Shown: positions 42,411 to 51,464 of the stretch, piece by piece
How the letters are laid out: every line of letters starts with the position of its first letter
Numbering within the stretch: the first letter of the stretch is position 1
Origin: an uncultured Ruminococcus sp.
GTDB lineage: Bacteria; Bacillota; Clostridia; Oscillospirales; Ruminococcaceae
Assembly (NCBI GenBank): GCA_902776945.1
Contig: CACYSH010000001.1
Coordinates: 1 to 64,000 of the forward strand
Length of the DNA stretch: 64,000 nt
Reading direction: 5' to 3'
Position numbers and translations under genes: made by a program
Notes under the pieces: model-generated
The model's database searches: none
The model's input: only the letters and a program-made list of their open reading frames with translations
What the model was told of the DNA's origin: nothing

Positions 42411-42910
42411 ACAGGCTGAATATCGTGCTTGTCGAGCCGCAGATCCCGCAGAATACAGGCAATATCTCGCGTACCTGCGCGGTGACGGGTGCGGCGCTGC
42501 ATCTTGTGAAGCCATACGGATTCACGATAACCGACAAGCAGCTCAAACGCGCCGGACTTGATTACTGGGATAAGCTGGAGATTTACGAATATGACAGCTT
42601 TGACGAGGTCAAGCGCGGCAATCCGGGCGGGGAGTTTTATTACTTTACGACTAAGGGGCGGACGGTTCACAGCGAGGCGGCTTATTCTGCCGAAAGACCC
42701 GTGTTTATCGTGTTCGGGCGGGAGGATAAGGGCTTGCCGGAGGATCTGCTTTATGCGAATCCGGATAGTTGTGTGAGGATACCGATGCGACCGACGCTGC
42801 GTTCGCTGAATCTTTCGAACTCGGTGGCGATAGCAACATATGAAGTGCTGCGGCAATGGGATTATCCCGATCTCGGGAGAGAGGGAAAGCTGACGCAGTA
42901 TACATGGTAA
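42407..42910 (+). CDS. trmL: tRNA (cytidine(34)-2'-O)-methyltransferase
   Basis: 167 residues, a minimal SPOUT enzyme. NIVLVEPQIPQNTGNISRTC at the N terminus, VFIVFGREDKGLPEDLL, and the knot motif IPMRPTLRSLNLSNSVAIAT near the C terminus are diagnostic of TrmL. It methylates the wobble nucleotide of tRNA-Leu. It is translationally coupled to the SCIFF maturase, probably only for expression. Confidence 0.95.
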   Translation: MNRLNIVLVEPQIPQNTGNISRTCAVTGAALHLVKPYGFTITDKQLKRAGLDYWDKLEIYEYDSFDEVKRGNPGGEFYYFTTKGRTVHSEAAYSAERPVFIVFGREDKGLPEDLLYANPDSCVRIPMRPTLRSLNLSNSVAIATYEVLRQWDYPDLGREGKLTQYTW

Positions 42911-42914
42911 AAAG

Positions 42915-43160
42915 CAAGCAGACGGTGAGACAGACACGGGGTTCGGTGTCCGTGCGCTGGCGAGGGGTCAACCGCACGAACAAAGTCGGGTAATAATCGC
43001 AAATTGTGCGGTTCAAAAATAAAATCGGCAATTTATGAGAAAGCCCACAAAAACAAGCAGATTGTAAAAACCTGTAAAACGTGACAGGAGCAAGTGGATT
43101 GCCGATTTTATTGTGCGAAAGAGCGCAGCGATTTTTGCACAACAATAGCGCAAGGCAGGG
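42915..43160 (+). repeat. Composite dispersed repeat (copy 6)
   Basis: GTGAGACAGACACGGGGTTC, GTGCGCTGGCGAGGGGTCAA, the hairpin AAAATCGGCAATTT ... GGATTGCCGATTTT (43021-43110) and GCGAAAGAGCGCAGCGATTT. Starts right after the trmL stop. 43160-43277 shows nothing else. Confidence 0.75.
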
Positions 43161-43277
43161 ATTTTCGAGGAAGTCTATTATTTTGAAAAACAGGACGGAT
43201 TTGAGTGAAAAGGTCGTGGCAAGCCCCGACACTACAAAATGTAGCGAAACATACGAAAAAGGGAGGGAGCAGGCTGA

Positions 43278-44045
43278 ATGCCATATACCGGAACATATAT
43301 TTTCGCGGGCAGAACGGTGAGGATAACCTCGCTTTTTGAGCGGGTTCACGATTACTGCGCCGATTACCGCTGCGAGGACTTACCTTCTACCGACATTTCG
43401 GTGAACATCACGGCGGAGGACATCGCGGCGGAGCGGGGAAGGCTTTCCTCGTCGCGGGCGGCGGACGACTATATCGAGGAGCTTGCCGTTTACCGCGTTA
43501 TCGCGGAGAATATGCCACGCTTTGATACCATTCTTTTCCACGGGTCGTGTGTTGCCGTTGATGACAGAGGTTATTTATTCACAGCACCCTCCGGCACGGG
43601 AAAATCCACCCATACGGCGCTGTGGCGCAGGCTGCTCGGCGAAAGGGCGGTCATGGTCAACGACGACAAGCCGCTTATCCGCGTTTCGGGCGGGGAAGTC
43701 ACGGTTTTCGGCACGCCCTACAACGGCAAGCACCGTCTTGGCGAAAATATCTCGGTGCCGCTTGCGGGTATCTGCTGCCTTGAACGCGCCGCCGAAAACG
43801 CCATACGCCGTGCGGAGAGGGACGAGCTTTATCCGCTGCTGCTGCGGCAGATGTACCGCCCGTATTCGCCCGACGCGCTGGCGAGGTCGCTTGCGCTTTT
43901 CGACAAAATGACAGGCGAGGTAAGGCTGTTCCGGCTCGGCTGCAATATGGACATCGGCGCGGCGGAGTTGGCGTTCGCGGCAATGACAGCAAAACCAAAA
44001 GTCTTAGGAAGGGGGTCGGCACGAACAAGTTCGTGCAAGGGATAA
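43278..44045 (+). CDS. HPr kinase-like protein
   Basis: 255 residues. The P-loop FTAPSGTGKSTHTALWRRLL (101-120) and VNDDKPLIRV (128-137) match the HprK-related kinases seen in peptide-modification clusters, not full HPr kinase/phosphorylase, since the HprK signature and N-terminal domain are absent. In lasso-peptide loci such kinases phosphorylate the peptide. Here it precedes a surface protein, a short peptide gene and an exporter. The last 17 residues (KPKVLGRGSARTSSCKG) are translated from a dispersed repeat that also gives the stop codon. GGGAGG precedes the ATG. Confidence 0.8.
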   Translation: MPYTGTYIFAGRTVRITSLFERVHDYCADYRCEDLPSTDISVNITAEDIAAERGRLSSSRAADDYIEELAVYRVIAENMPRFDTILFHGSCVAVDDRGYLFTAPSGTGKSTHTALWRRLLGERAVMVNDDKPLIRVSGGEVTVFGTPYNGKHRLGENISVPLAGICCLERAAENAIRRAERDELYPLLLRQMYRPYSPDALARSLALFDKMTGEVRLFRLGCNMDIGAAELAFAAMTAKPKVLGRGSARTSSCKG

Positions 44046-44260
44046 CTCTTCTTCAGAAGGGTTTCCCCCAGAGACTGAGCGGTTAAAGCATTGTGAGAAA
44101 TAGTAAGAATCCGATCCGGTCAAAATTAAAATCGGCAATTTCAAGAAAAAGTGACAAAAACGCAGAAGTGTTAAAATCAGCAGAACGTGACAGAAACAAA
44201 GAAATTGCCGATTTTAATTTGCGAAAGAGCGGAGCGATTTTCGCAAACGAATTGCATGAA
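43985..44260 (+). repeat. Composite dispersed repeat (copy 7), overlapping a CDS end
   Basis: CAAAACCAAAAGTCTTAGGA from 43991, GCACGAACAAGTTCGTGC (44019-44036), CTTCTTCAGAAGGG, the hairpin AAAATCGGCAATTTC ... AAATTGCCGATTTT (44127-44216), then GCGAAAGAGCGGAGCGATTTTCGCA. The first 60 bases code for the end of the HprK-like protein. Confidence 0.85.
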
Positions 44261-44280
44261 GGCTAAAATATCATCACAGC

Positions 44281-44395
44281 GAGGGAAATTCACGGACGCG
44301 CAATGCACGCCCTCTACAATATTTGGCGTTGTGAAACCATGTAGATTTGCAAGGCAACGGGCGGGAGCAAGCCCCCGCCCTACAACAATCCGCGC
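44281..44395. repeat. REP-like units
   Basis: TTCACGGACGCGCAATGCAC at 44289 and CGGGCGGGAGCAAGCCCCCGC at 44358 (20 of its bases) followed by CCTACAACAAT. The remainder of 44396-44522 shows no feature. Confidence 0.6.
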
Positions 44396-44522
44396 AAGCG
44401 GTTGGAAAAAACATGACGGGCGGGGCAATGCTCTCTCCTGCGATAAATTTAATGCTGTTTAATATAGTTGTATGTTATTGGAAACTGTCCAAAAAATATT
44501 GCTCCAATTTGCCCGAAAGGAC

Positions 44523-44551
44523 TTGACTTTTTTAACTCGGTGTGATATAAT
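44523..44551 (+). promoter_or_regulatory. Promoter of the beta-helix surface protein
   Basis: TTGACT (44523-44528), 17 nt, TATAAT (44546-44551). Confidence 0.8.
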
Positions 44552-44633
44552 TATAATGTTAAATTATCTGTTCGCGGGTGAAATGCGTCTCCGCGGGGTA
44601 TGTTATTATAATTATTAAGGGAGGATAAGGCAA

Positions 44634-47102
44634 ATGAAGGAAAATACTAAGTCAATGCTGCGCAGAACAGTTGCCGCTGTTCTCGCACTGACGATAGTTT
44701 CAGGCGTTCCTGCACAGGTTTTCCCGAAATTGTTTGTCGATACGGCTGTTACTGCAAGCGCGTATACCGTATCTGCGGGCAAGTTTGAAGATCTTCAGGA
44801 ATATGTTAAGAACAGCGATCCTATCACTATCATGCTTACGGATAACATGGTTCCGACCAAGAGCAAGTACTTTAAAGTAACCGGCTCCGATGTTACCGTT
44901 GACCTTAACGGCTACAAGGTAATAGGCAATTCCCAGTCCACCAGCTACCCGGTATTCCAGGTAGAACCGGGCTGCAAGCTCACCATTGTTGATAATTCTA
45001 CCCAGGGAACCGGCGTTATCACCGGCGGCGTGGGGCTTGGCGCTATCTATGTAAAGACAGGCGGAACGCTTGTTCTTAAATCGGGTACGATCAGCGGCAA
45101 CGTGTCGAAAAAGGTCAATTACGGCGGTGCGGTTACGCTGGGCAGCCCGAACAACTTAAGCGGCACCACCAGCTTTATCATGACGGGCGGCACTATCAAG
45201 AACAATACCGCTTACGGCGAGTCCTCCGTCTGCTACGGCGGCGGCGTTCTTTGCCACGATTACAGCGTGTTTGAGATGTCCGGCGGTACGATCACCGGCA
45301 ACGAGGCTTCGCAGAATACCGCCAGAAACAGCAACGGCGGCGGCGTGGCACTGAGACAGTACGCTACATTTAAACTGAGCGGCAACGCCGTTATCTCGGA
45401 AAACAAGGCGAAGAGAGGCAGCGCCGTTGGTCTGTCCGCCGCTACTGCGAATTTCGAAATGACCGGCGGTACCATAAAGGAAAATATCTGTCAGGTTTCG
45501 GCAACGGGCAGCAATGACAGTAACATTGGCGCGGTCTCCGTTGAGGCAGGCACCTGCTCTGTCAGCGGCGGCAGCATTATCAATAACATCAGCAAGGTTC
45601 CTTCCGAGCTTCGCGGCGCGGGCATTTCGTTCGGCTCGACCCTGAATCTTTCCGGCAATGTAAATGTCACCGGAAACTATATGCTTATCGGAAATTCCAC
45701 GACCAAGAAGTATTCGAATATCCGTCTCGGAAACAATCAGGTTATTAATATCGTTGCGCCGCTTGCCGATACGGCTAAGATTGGCGTAAGTGTTTTCGGC
45801 GATCAGATCATTACAAGCGGCTGGGCTTGCATGAGCGGCAAAGCGCCCAAGGATTACATCACCATAGACGATCTTTTCGATGATAGTTATTATGCTACGC
45901 TTGCGACGAGCGGCGAGGTAAGAGCTACCAAGGAAGACCAGAATGCCCAGCAGAAGGACAGAAAATTCACGGTAAACGAGAACGGCTCTGCTTACAGCGG
46001 CAGCAAGGTGACTGTAACGACGACCGCAGACAGCACGCAGCTTGCTACTAACGTGAATACTGTTATCAAGTCGGGCAAGAATGTAACTCTTGATATTAAG
46101 CCCAAGAGCGGCGTTAAGATCGACAAAGTTACCTACAAGTACGGCAATACCGAAAAGACTATTACTGCGGACAGCAGCGGCAAGTATTCGTTCGTTATGC
46201 CCGATTCTGACGTAACGGTGAACATTGTTACCTCCGACGTTGAGGAGCCTGTTGCCCTGAAGCAGCGCAGCGTAAGCCTTGAAGGCGATATTTCGTTAAA
46301 TTACAAGCTCTCTGTTCCCGAAAGCGTAAGGGATACCGCAGTAATGCAGTTCACCGCAGATTTCGGCAACGGCGTTGAGACCATAAAGGTCAAGGGTACC
46401 GCTGATTCGAACGGACTTGTTGTCTTCAAGTGTCCTGTTACCGCAAAGAATATGACGACCGAGATCTCTGCAAAGCTCGTCAGCGGCACTAAGGTTCTTT
46501 GGCCCGCAAGCGGTGCCGATAAGTATTCGATAAGAGAGTACGCCAAGAGCTATTTCGATGATATTGACAAGCTCGACAGCGGAAGAAAGTATGAAAAAGC
46601 TATCAAGGCGATGCTGAACTACGGCGCTTACTCGCAGCTGTACTTTGACTATAAGACCGACGATCTTGCCAACAGTATCCTTGCGGAAAGCGACAGAACC
46701 GTTACCGACCTGACGACCTACGGCAAGAAGTTCGATACTTCTACTCTGCCTTCGGGTGTAAGGACGCGCTCGAATCTCCTGCTCACCGACAAGATCGCCG
46801 TATCGGTTATCTTCAAGGACGCTGACAAGCTGGAATATGTTGACTCCGACAAGTCCGTAACAGTTGCAGTAAATAAGGCGAGCGACGGTCTTGAGCTTCT
46901 CATTTCGGATATTCTTGCGCTCAATGTCGGCAAGACTTACAGCATAAAGGTAACTAAGGGTACCACGACCAAGACTATCAAGTACGGTCCCTCGTTCTAT
47001 TGCCATAACGTTATTGACCGCAACAAGGGCAATGACGAACAGCTTAAGCTGCTGATCCAGGCTCTCTGCAAGTTCAGCAACGCGGTTGAAGCATTATCTT
47101 AA
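44634..47102 (+). CDS. Secreted beta-helix surface protein
   Basis: 822 residues. A signal peptide lies at about 1-35 (SMLRRTVAAVLALTIVSGVP). From about 75 to 390 there are right-handed beta-helix rungs of the FEMTGGTI/SGN type (LVLKSGTISGNVSKK; SFIMTGGTIKNNTA; FEMSGGTITGNEAS; FKLSGNAVISENKA; FEMTGGTIKENICQ). A bacterial-repeat-like domain (TVNENGSAYSGSKVTVTT ... MPDSDVTVNIV) covers about 440-535. A C-terminal module of about 280 residues (VSLEGDISLNYKLSVP; AIKAMLNYGAYSQLYFDYK) is of a kind seen on ruminococcal surface proteins. No LPXTG motif or dockerin seen. It is followed 37 nt later by the short acidic peptide gene. Confidence 0.85.
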   Translation: MKENTKSMLRRTVAAVLALTIVSGVPAQVFPKLFVDTAVTASAYTVSAGKFEDLQEYVKNSDPITIMLTDNMVPTKSKYFKVTGSDVTVDLNGYKVIGNSQSTSYPVFQVEPGCKLTIVDNSTQGTGVITGGVGLGAIYVKTGGTLVLKSGTISGNVSKKVNYGGAVTLGSPNNLSGTTSFIMTGGTIKNNTAYGESSVCYGGGVLCHDYSVFEMSGGTITGNEASQNTARNSNGGGVALRQYATFKLSGNAVISENKAKRGSAVGLSAATANFEMTGGTIKENICQVSATGSNDSNIGAVSVEAGTCSVSGGSIINNISKVPSELRGAGISFGSTLNLSGNVNVTGNYMLIGNSTTKKYSNIRLGNNQVINIVAPLADTAKIGVSVFGDQIITSGWACMSGKAPKDYITIDDLFDDSYYATLATSGEVRATKEDQNAQQKDRKFTVNENGSAYSGSKVTVTTTADSTQLATNVNTVIKSGKNVTLDIKPKSGVKIDKVTYKYGNTEKTITADSSGKYSFVMPDSDVTVNIVTSDVEEPVALKQRSVSLEGDISLNYKLSVPESVRDTAVMQFTADFGNGVETIKVKGTADSNGLVVFKCPVTAKNMTTEISAKLVSGTKVLWPASGADKYSIREYAKSYFDDIDKLDSGRKYEKAIKAMLNYGAYSQLYFDYKTDDLANSILAESDRTVTDLTTYGKKFDTSTLPSGVRTRSNLLLTDKIAVSVIFKDADKLEYVDSDKSVTVAVNKASDGLELLISDILALNVGKTYSIKVTKGTTTKTIKYGPSFYCHNVIDRNKGNDEQLKLLIQALCKFSNAVEALS

Positions 47103-47139
47103 TATTTTAAATAAATAAAAAGTAATGGAGGATAATGGT

Positions 47140-47262
47140 ATGAAGACAGAGTACACACCCGTATCGGTAGAGCTTATTGAGCTTACCGCAAATGATGTTA
47201 TTACCGATTCCACTCCCTATATCTGGGACGACGATGACTACGATGATACCACAAATACCTGA
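47140..47262 (+). CDS. 40-residue acidic peptide, candidate modified-peptide precursor
   Basis: The peptide has a leader-like half (MKTEYTPVSVELIELTANDV), the sequence ITDSTPYIW, then a very acidic tail (DDDDYDDTTNT). GGAGG lies 8 nt before the ATG at 47140, so translation is well supported. No signal peptide. Similar short peptides with an aspartate-valine-isoleucine-threonine core occur in ruminococcal genomes, to my recollection without a known function. It sits between a secreted protein and an ABC exporter, downstream of an HprK-like kinase. Ser and Thr residues around ITDST are possible phosphorylation sites (inference). Confidence 0.75.
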   Translation: MKTEYTPVSVELIELTANDVITDSTPYIWDDDDYDDTTNT

Positions 47263-47289
47263 TTTTCGCGGGTGAAAAACTGAGTGATG

Positions 47290-47327
47290 AAAAAGCGGCA
47301 GGCGGCTTAGGCTTCCCGCCGCTTTTT
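47290..47327 (+). terminator. Intrinsic terminator between peptide and exporter
   Basis: AAAAAGCGGC (47290-47299) pairs with GCCGCTTTTT (47318-47327), followed by GTGTTG. Confidence 0.85.
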
Positions 47328-47374
47328 GTGTTGAAAGGGGGGCGCGGGCAATAGGGGCGAAAAAAGACAGCGCC

Positions 47375-49081
47375 GTGAAATGGCTGTGGCGCGTTCCGGG
47401 AAGAAAAAAGCTGTTCGTCCTGATGCTTATCGTTATACAGGCATTGAGCGGCGGCAGCGGCGTTTTGTACGCGCTGCTGCTGAGAAGCGTGGTTGACAGC
47501 GCGGTAAGCGGCAGCCGCGAGGGCTTTGTGAAAAGCGCCGCTGCGCTGGTAGCTTTGGCGGCAGGTCAGCAGGCGCTTAATATGTTTGCACGCTATTTCA
47601 ACGAGCTTACGCGCTCCACGCTCGAAAATACTTTTAAAGAACGTCTGTTCGGGAATCTGCTTGCGAAGGATTTTTCAAGGATAAGCGCCGTACATTCTGG
47701 CGAATGGCTCAACCGCCTGACGAACGACGCGGTTATCGCGGCAAACGGCTATGTGGAGATAGTCCCCGGGTTGGCGGGAATGACCGTCCGGCTGATAAGC
47801 GCGGTGGTCATGCTTTCGGTGCTGGAGCCGCGTTTTGCCTGCGTGATCGTTCCCGGCGGCGCGGCGATAGTAGTTCTTGCGTCCATGTTCCGCAAGGCGA
47901 TGAAGCGCCTGCACAAGAACGTTCAGGAAAGCGACGGCAGCTTGCGCGTGTTCTTGCAGGAGCGAATAGGCAGCATGATGATGATTCGTTCGTTTGCCGC
48001 CGCCGACACCGCCGCCGTTCAGGCGCGGGAGAAAATGAATGCTCACAAGTCGGCGAGAATGAAGCGGGTGAGGTTTTCGAATATCTGCAACGTGGGGTTT
48101 GGTACCGCGATGAGTGGAATGTATGTCGCGGGCGTGTGCTACTGCGGCTACGGGATACTCACGGGCGCTATGTCCTACGGTACGCTCACGGCGGTAACGC
48201 AGCTTATCTCGCAGGTGCAGTCGCCGTTTGCAAATATAACAGGCTATCTGCCGAAATTTTACTCGATGACGGCAAGCGCCGAGCGGCTCATGGAGATCGA
48301 GAGCTTCGGCAGCGACTGCGAAGCCCCGCCGCTGCCGCTTGACGAGGTGACGGCGGCGTATCGCGGCAGGATAAAGAGCTTTGGTCTGAAAAACGCCGAT
48401 TTTACCTACTATCCGTTCACCGAAAAGGCGGACGGGCTTTCAAAAGAGGATCAGCCCGTTGTGCTGAATAATATCTCGGTCGAGATAAACAAGGGCGAAT
48501 ATGTGGCGTTCACGGGGCAGAGCGGCTGCGGAAAGTCTACTGTGCTTAAACTCATGATGTGTATTTACCGGCTTGACGGCGGGGAGAGGTTCCTGCGGCT
48601 GACGGACGGCAGCGCGGAGCTTACGGCGGAGTGGCACAGGCTTTTTGCCTACGTTCCGCAGGGAAATCAGCTTATGACAGGCACGATACGCGACATTGTG
48701 ACGTTTGCCGACCGAAGCGCCGTTAATGACGACGACCGGATAAACGAAGCGCTGCGGATAGCCTGCGCGGAGGAATTTGTCGGCGGGCTTGAAAACGGCG
48801 TTGATACGCTGCTCGGCGAGCGTGGAACGGGGTTGTCGGAAGGGCAGATGCAGCGCATAGCGATAGCGAGGGCGTTGTTTTCGGGGAGTCCCGTGCTGCT
48901 GCTGGACGAATCGACGAGCGCTCTTGACGAGGATACCGAGAAAAGGCTGCTCGAGAATCTGCGGAGAATGACGGATAAAACAGTCGTGATAGTAACGCAC
49001 CGTCCGGCGGCGCTTTCGATATGCGACAGGGTGCTAAGGTTCACGGAGCAGGGCATAACAGAGATAAAAGATAAAAGATAA
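47375..49081 (+). CDS. ABC exporter, fused permease and ATPase
   Basis: 568 residues. Six-helix exporter membrane domain at about 15-300, then the ATPase with Walker A FTGQSGCGKST, Q-loop FAYVPQGNQLM, signature LSEGQMQRIAIARAL and Walker B PVLLLDEST. It lacks the peptidase C39 domain, so it would not trim a leader itself. The GTG at 47375 has no ribosome site. The frame stays open upstream and an ATA at 47351, preceded by AAGGGGGG, would add GAKKDSA; true start uncertain. The stop falls inside an AGATAAA tandem repeat. Confidence 0.85.
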   Translation: MKWLWRVPGRKKLFVLMLIVIQALSGGSGVLYALLLRSVVDSAVSGSREGFVKSAAALVALAAGQQALNMFARYFNELTRSTLENTFKERLFGNLLAKDFSRISAVHSGEWLNRLTNDAVIAANGYVEIVPGLAGMTVRLISAVVMLSVLEPRFACVIVPGGAAIVVLASMFRKAMKRLHKNVQESDGSLRVFLQERIGSMMMIRSFAAADTAAVQAREKMNAHKSARMKRVRFSNICNVGFGTAMSGMYVAGVCYCGYGILTGAMSYGTLTAVTQLISQVQSPFANITGYLPKFYSMTASAERLMEIESFGSDCEAPPLPLDEVTAAYRGRIKSFGLKNADFTYYPFTEKADGLSKEDQPVVLNNISVEINKGEYVAFTGQSGCGKSTVLKLMMCIYRLDGGERFLRLTDGSAELTAEWHRLFAYVPQGNQLMTGTIRDIVTFADRSAVNDDDRINEALRIACAEEFVGGLENGVDTLLGERGTGLSEGQMQRIAIARALFSGSPVLLLDESTSALDEDTEKRLLENLRRMTDKTVVIVTHRPAALSICDRVLRFTEQGITEIKDKR

Positions 49082-49600
49082 AAGATAAAAGATATTTCGC
49101 AAGGTGAGGGATAATGCCGGATCCAGCGCCGGCTCGCGCTGGCGAGGGGTCAAGGGGGCGAGGAGCCCCCTTGCAGGGTATGGGACAGCACCCCATTTGC
49201 GCCAACGGCGCAACCCACGCAAAGCCGACAAATCAAGCAAATCGTAATTATCCGCAGAGGTGAGCGGTCAAAAATAAAATCGGCAATTTCAAGAAGATCT
49301 AACAAAAACGCAGAATTGAATAGCTCTGCAAAATTGAGCGGGAACAAGCAAATTGCCGATTTTAATTTGCAAAAGAGCGCAGCGATTTTTGCAAAGAAAA
49401 CGCAGGGCAGGCAGATCCTTACCGACAGGGCAGGATTTGCGGACAGACGGGCGGGAGTTGAACTCGTCCCCGCCCTACACCTTATTTTGTGCGGGTTACA
49501 TATTGTAGGGGCGTGCATTGCGCGTCCGTGAATGCCCGCAAAACCGCGATTTTACAGTAATTTTGAATAGGTTAGTGCGTATGGGTGCAAGCCCCCACCC
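49060..49600. repeat. AGATAAA tandem array and composite repeat (copy 8)
   Basis: GATAAAAGATAAAAGATAAA at 49069-49095, then CGCAAGGTGAGGGATAATGC, GGATCCAGCGCCGGCTCGCG, GC-rich blocks, the hairpin AAAATCGGCAATTTC ... AAATTGCCGATTTT (49276-49362), GCGCAGCGATTTTTGCA, REP units at 49448 and 49503, and a MITE end GGTTAGTGCGTATG at about 49569. 49600-49697 is AT-rich with no feature. Confidence 0.8.
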
Positions 49601-49697
49601 CACAATCAATAAATAGGTATGTATTATCATCAAGCCCAACGAGAGATTGCTGATAAATGTAATAAAACTGATTTTCGTGAAAATTTCAAAATACCTA

Positions 49698-49726
49698 TTG
49701 AAAAATCCTGAAAAATAAGTTATAAT
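49698..49726 (+). promoter_or_regulatory. Promoter of pta
   Basis: TTGAAA (49698-49703), 17 nt, TATAAT (49721-49726). Confidence 0.8.
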
Positions 49727-49782
49727 ATTTATATACCGCTCTGCGGCAAACCAGTCAATAATTTATTGGAGGTATAAATATC

Positions 49783-50799
49783 ATGGGAATGTTTGACAAG
49801 CTGATCGCCAATCTTAAGGCGAGCAAGAAAACTATTGTTTTTACAGAGGGTACCGACGCTCGTATTCTTTCGGCGGCTGACAGGCTGCTTAAAGAGGAGC
49901 TTATGGACGTTGTTCTCTGCGGCAAGGACGACGAGGTAAAGGCTGCGGCTGCTGCCGGCAATTTCGACATCAGCGGTGCTACTGTCGTTGACCCCGAGAC
50001 CTACCCCGAGTTCGATTCTCTCGTAGCTCAGATGGTAGAGCTTCGCAAGGGCAAGATGACCGAAGACGAATGCCGTGCGGCTCTCAAGAAGTCCAACTAC
50101 TTCGGCACCATGCTCGTTAAGGCGGGCAAGGCTGACGCTCTGCTGGGCGGCGCTACATACTCCACCGCCGACACCGTTCGTCCCGCTCTCCAGATCATCA
50201 AGACCAAGAAAGGCTCGAACCTTGTAAGCTCTTCGTTCATTCTGTTCCGCGAGAAGGACGGCGTTGAGGAAAAGATCGCTATGGGCGACTGCGCTATCAA
50301 TCTCGGCTACACCGACAGGCTCGACAAGGACGGCAACGTGGTTCTTTCGGCAGCCCGTCAGCTTGCTGAGGTAGCTGTTGAGACTGCCCGCACCGCTGAT
50401 TTCTTCGGCATCGACCCGAAGGTAGCCGTTCTTTCGTTCTCGACCTACGGCTCGGGCAAGGGCGGCACGGTACAGCTCAGTCATGACGCTGTTATTGAGG
50501 CTCGTCAGCTTGCTCCCGATCTCGTTATCGACGGCGAGTTCCAGTTCGACGCGGCGGTATCGGCAGAGGTTGCCAAGACCAAGTGCCCCGACAGCAAGGT
50601 AGCGGGTCAGGCGAACACCTTCATCTTCCCGCTTATCGAAGCAGGCAACATCGGCTACAAGATCGCGCAGAGACTGGGCGGCTATGAGGCTTACGGCCCG
50701 ATCCTCCAGGGTCTGAACGCGCCTATCAACGACCTTTCCCGCGGCTGCAACGCCGACGAGGTTTACAAAATGGCGATAATCACCGCAGGCATGGCTTAA
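49783..50799 (+). CDS. pta: Phosphate acetyltransferase
   Basis: 338 residues, the short (class I) form. It converts acetyl-CoA and phosphate to acetyl phosphate, feeding acetate kinase for ATP. Family motifs: KKTIVFTEGTDARILSAADR, ALLGGATYSTADTVRPALQI, FSTYGSGKGG, DLVIDGEFQFDAAVS, ANTFIFPLIEAGNIGYKIAQ. No ackA gene is beside it. GGAGG lies 11 nt before the ATG at 49783. The codon use looks highly optimised, as expected for an abundant enzyme. Confidence 0.96.
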   Translation: MGMFDKLIANLKASKKTIVFTEGTDARILSAADRLLKEELMDVVLCGKDDEVKAAAAAGNFDISGATVVDPETYPEFDSLVAQMVELRKGKMTEDECRAALKKSNYFGTMLVKAGKADALLGGATYSTADTVRPALQIIKTKKGSNLVSSSFILFREKDGVEEKIAMGDCAINLGYTDRLDKDGNVVLSAARQLAEVAVETARTADFFGIDPKVAVLSFSTYGSGKGGTVQLSHDAVIEARQLAPDLVIDGEFQFDAAVSAEVAKTKCPDSKVAGQANTFIFPLIEAGNIGYKIAQRLGGYEAYGPILQGLNAPINDLSRGCNADEVYKMAIITAGMA

Positions 50800-50802
50800 T
50801 GA

Positions 50803-50925
50803 AGTGAACAGTTAAGAGTGAATAGTGAATAGTTAAGGAGTCCGCTTCGCGGACGTATTTAATAATTTGAATATGCGCCGCAGGCGCTCCTTAACTATTC
50901 ACTATTAACTATTCACTTTTAACTG
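50803..50925. repeat. Inverted-repeat element (GTGAATAGT type, copy 1)
   Basis: CAGTTAAGAGTGAATAGTGA... and TTAACTATTCACTATTAACT... form arms of about 35 nt around TCCGCTTCGCGGA and GCGCCGCAGGCGC. A second copy lies at 62893-63050. No coding frame. Confidence 0.8.
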
Positions 50926-50927
50926 AT

Positions 50928-50969
50928 AAAACAGACCCGGCAGACAATCAAGCCGCTGGGTCTGTTTTT
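50928..50969 (+). terminator. Terminator downstream of pta
   Basis: ACAGACCC (50931-50938) pairs with GGGTCTGT (50958-50965) with A and T runs outside. Confidence 0.75.
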
Positions 50970-51019
50970 CTATTTTTTGGAGGAAGGTATTTATCTTATC
51001 CGTTTTGTTGTCTGCTTTC

Positions 51020-51202
51020 TTATCGGTTATAGAAGTATTCGCTGGTGAAGGATTCGTATTCGGCTTCAAAATCGCCGGCGGGTTCGTCGATCATCGCGCT
51101 GATAAAGTCGTCAATGTCGGTGCAGCTGACCGCTTTGCGCCTGTCTTTGCCGAAGTGTCTGAGGTTCCTTAAAAATTCCGCAAATTTGTTGATTTTTTTC
51201 AT
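51020..51202 (-). CDS. 60-residue protein of unknown function
   Basis: Basic N-terminal half (MKKINKFAEFLRNLRHFGKD) and acidic C-terminal half (DFEAEYESFTSEYFY). AAAGGAG lies 8 nt before the ATG at 51202, which supports real translation. Soluble, no recognisable family. Confidence 0.6.
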   Translation of the reverse strand: MKKINKFAEFLRNLRHFGKDRRKAVSCTDIDDFISAMIDEPAGDFEAEYESFTSEYFYNR

Positions 51203-51372
51203 TTTGATCGTCTCCTTTTTGTTCTGTACATAGTGTTTGTGTGTTGATGTGTATTATTGGGGGTTTCTATTATATTAGACGATTTACAAGCCAAAAAAGT
51301 TTACGATATTTTATTAATTCTTTGTAAACGTTATATGAACCGAGACTTTTGATATTTTTGGCATTTATGCCA

Positions 51373-51401
51373 TTGACCTGACGGACAAAATATGTTATAA
51401 T
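51373..51401 (+). promoter_or_regulatory. Promoter of the DUF3592-like gene
   Basis: TTGACC (51373-51378), 17 nt, TATAAT (51396-51401). Confidence 0.8.
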
Positions 51402-51464
51402 CGGATTGCGGCACAAAAGACAAAATCGCGATAACGCGATAAAAAGAAAAGGAGAATACAGATC

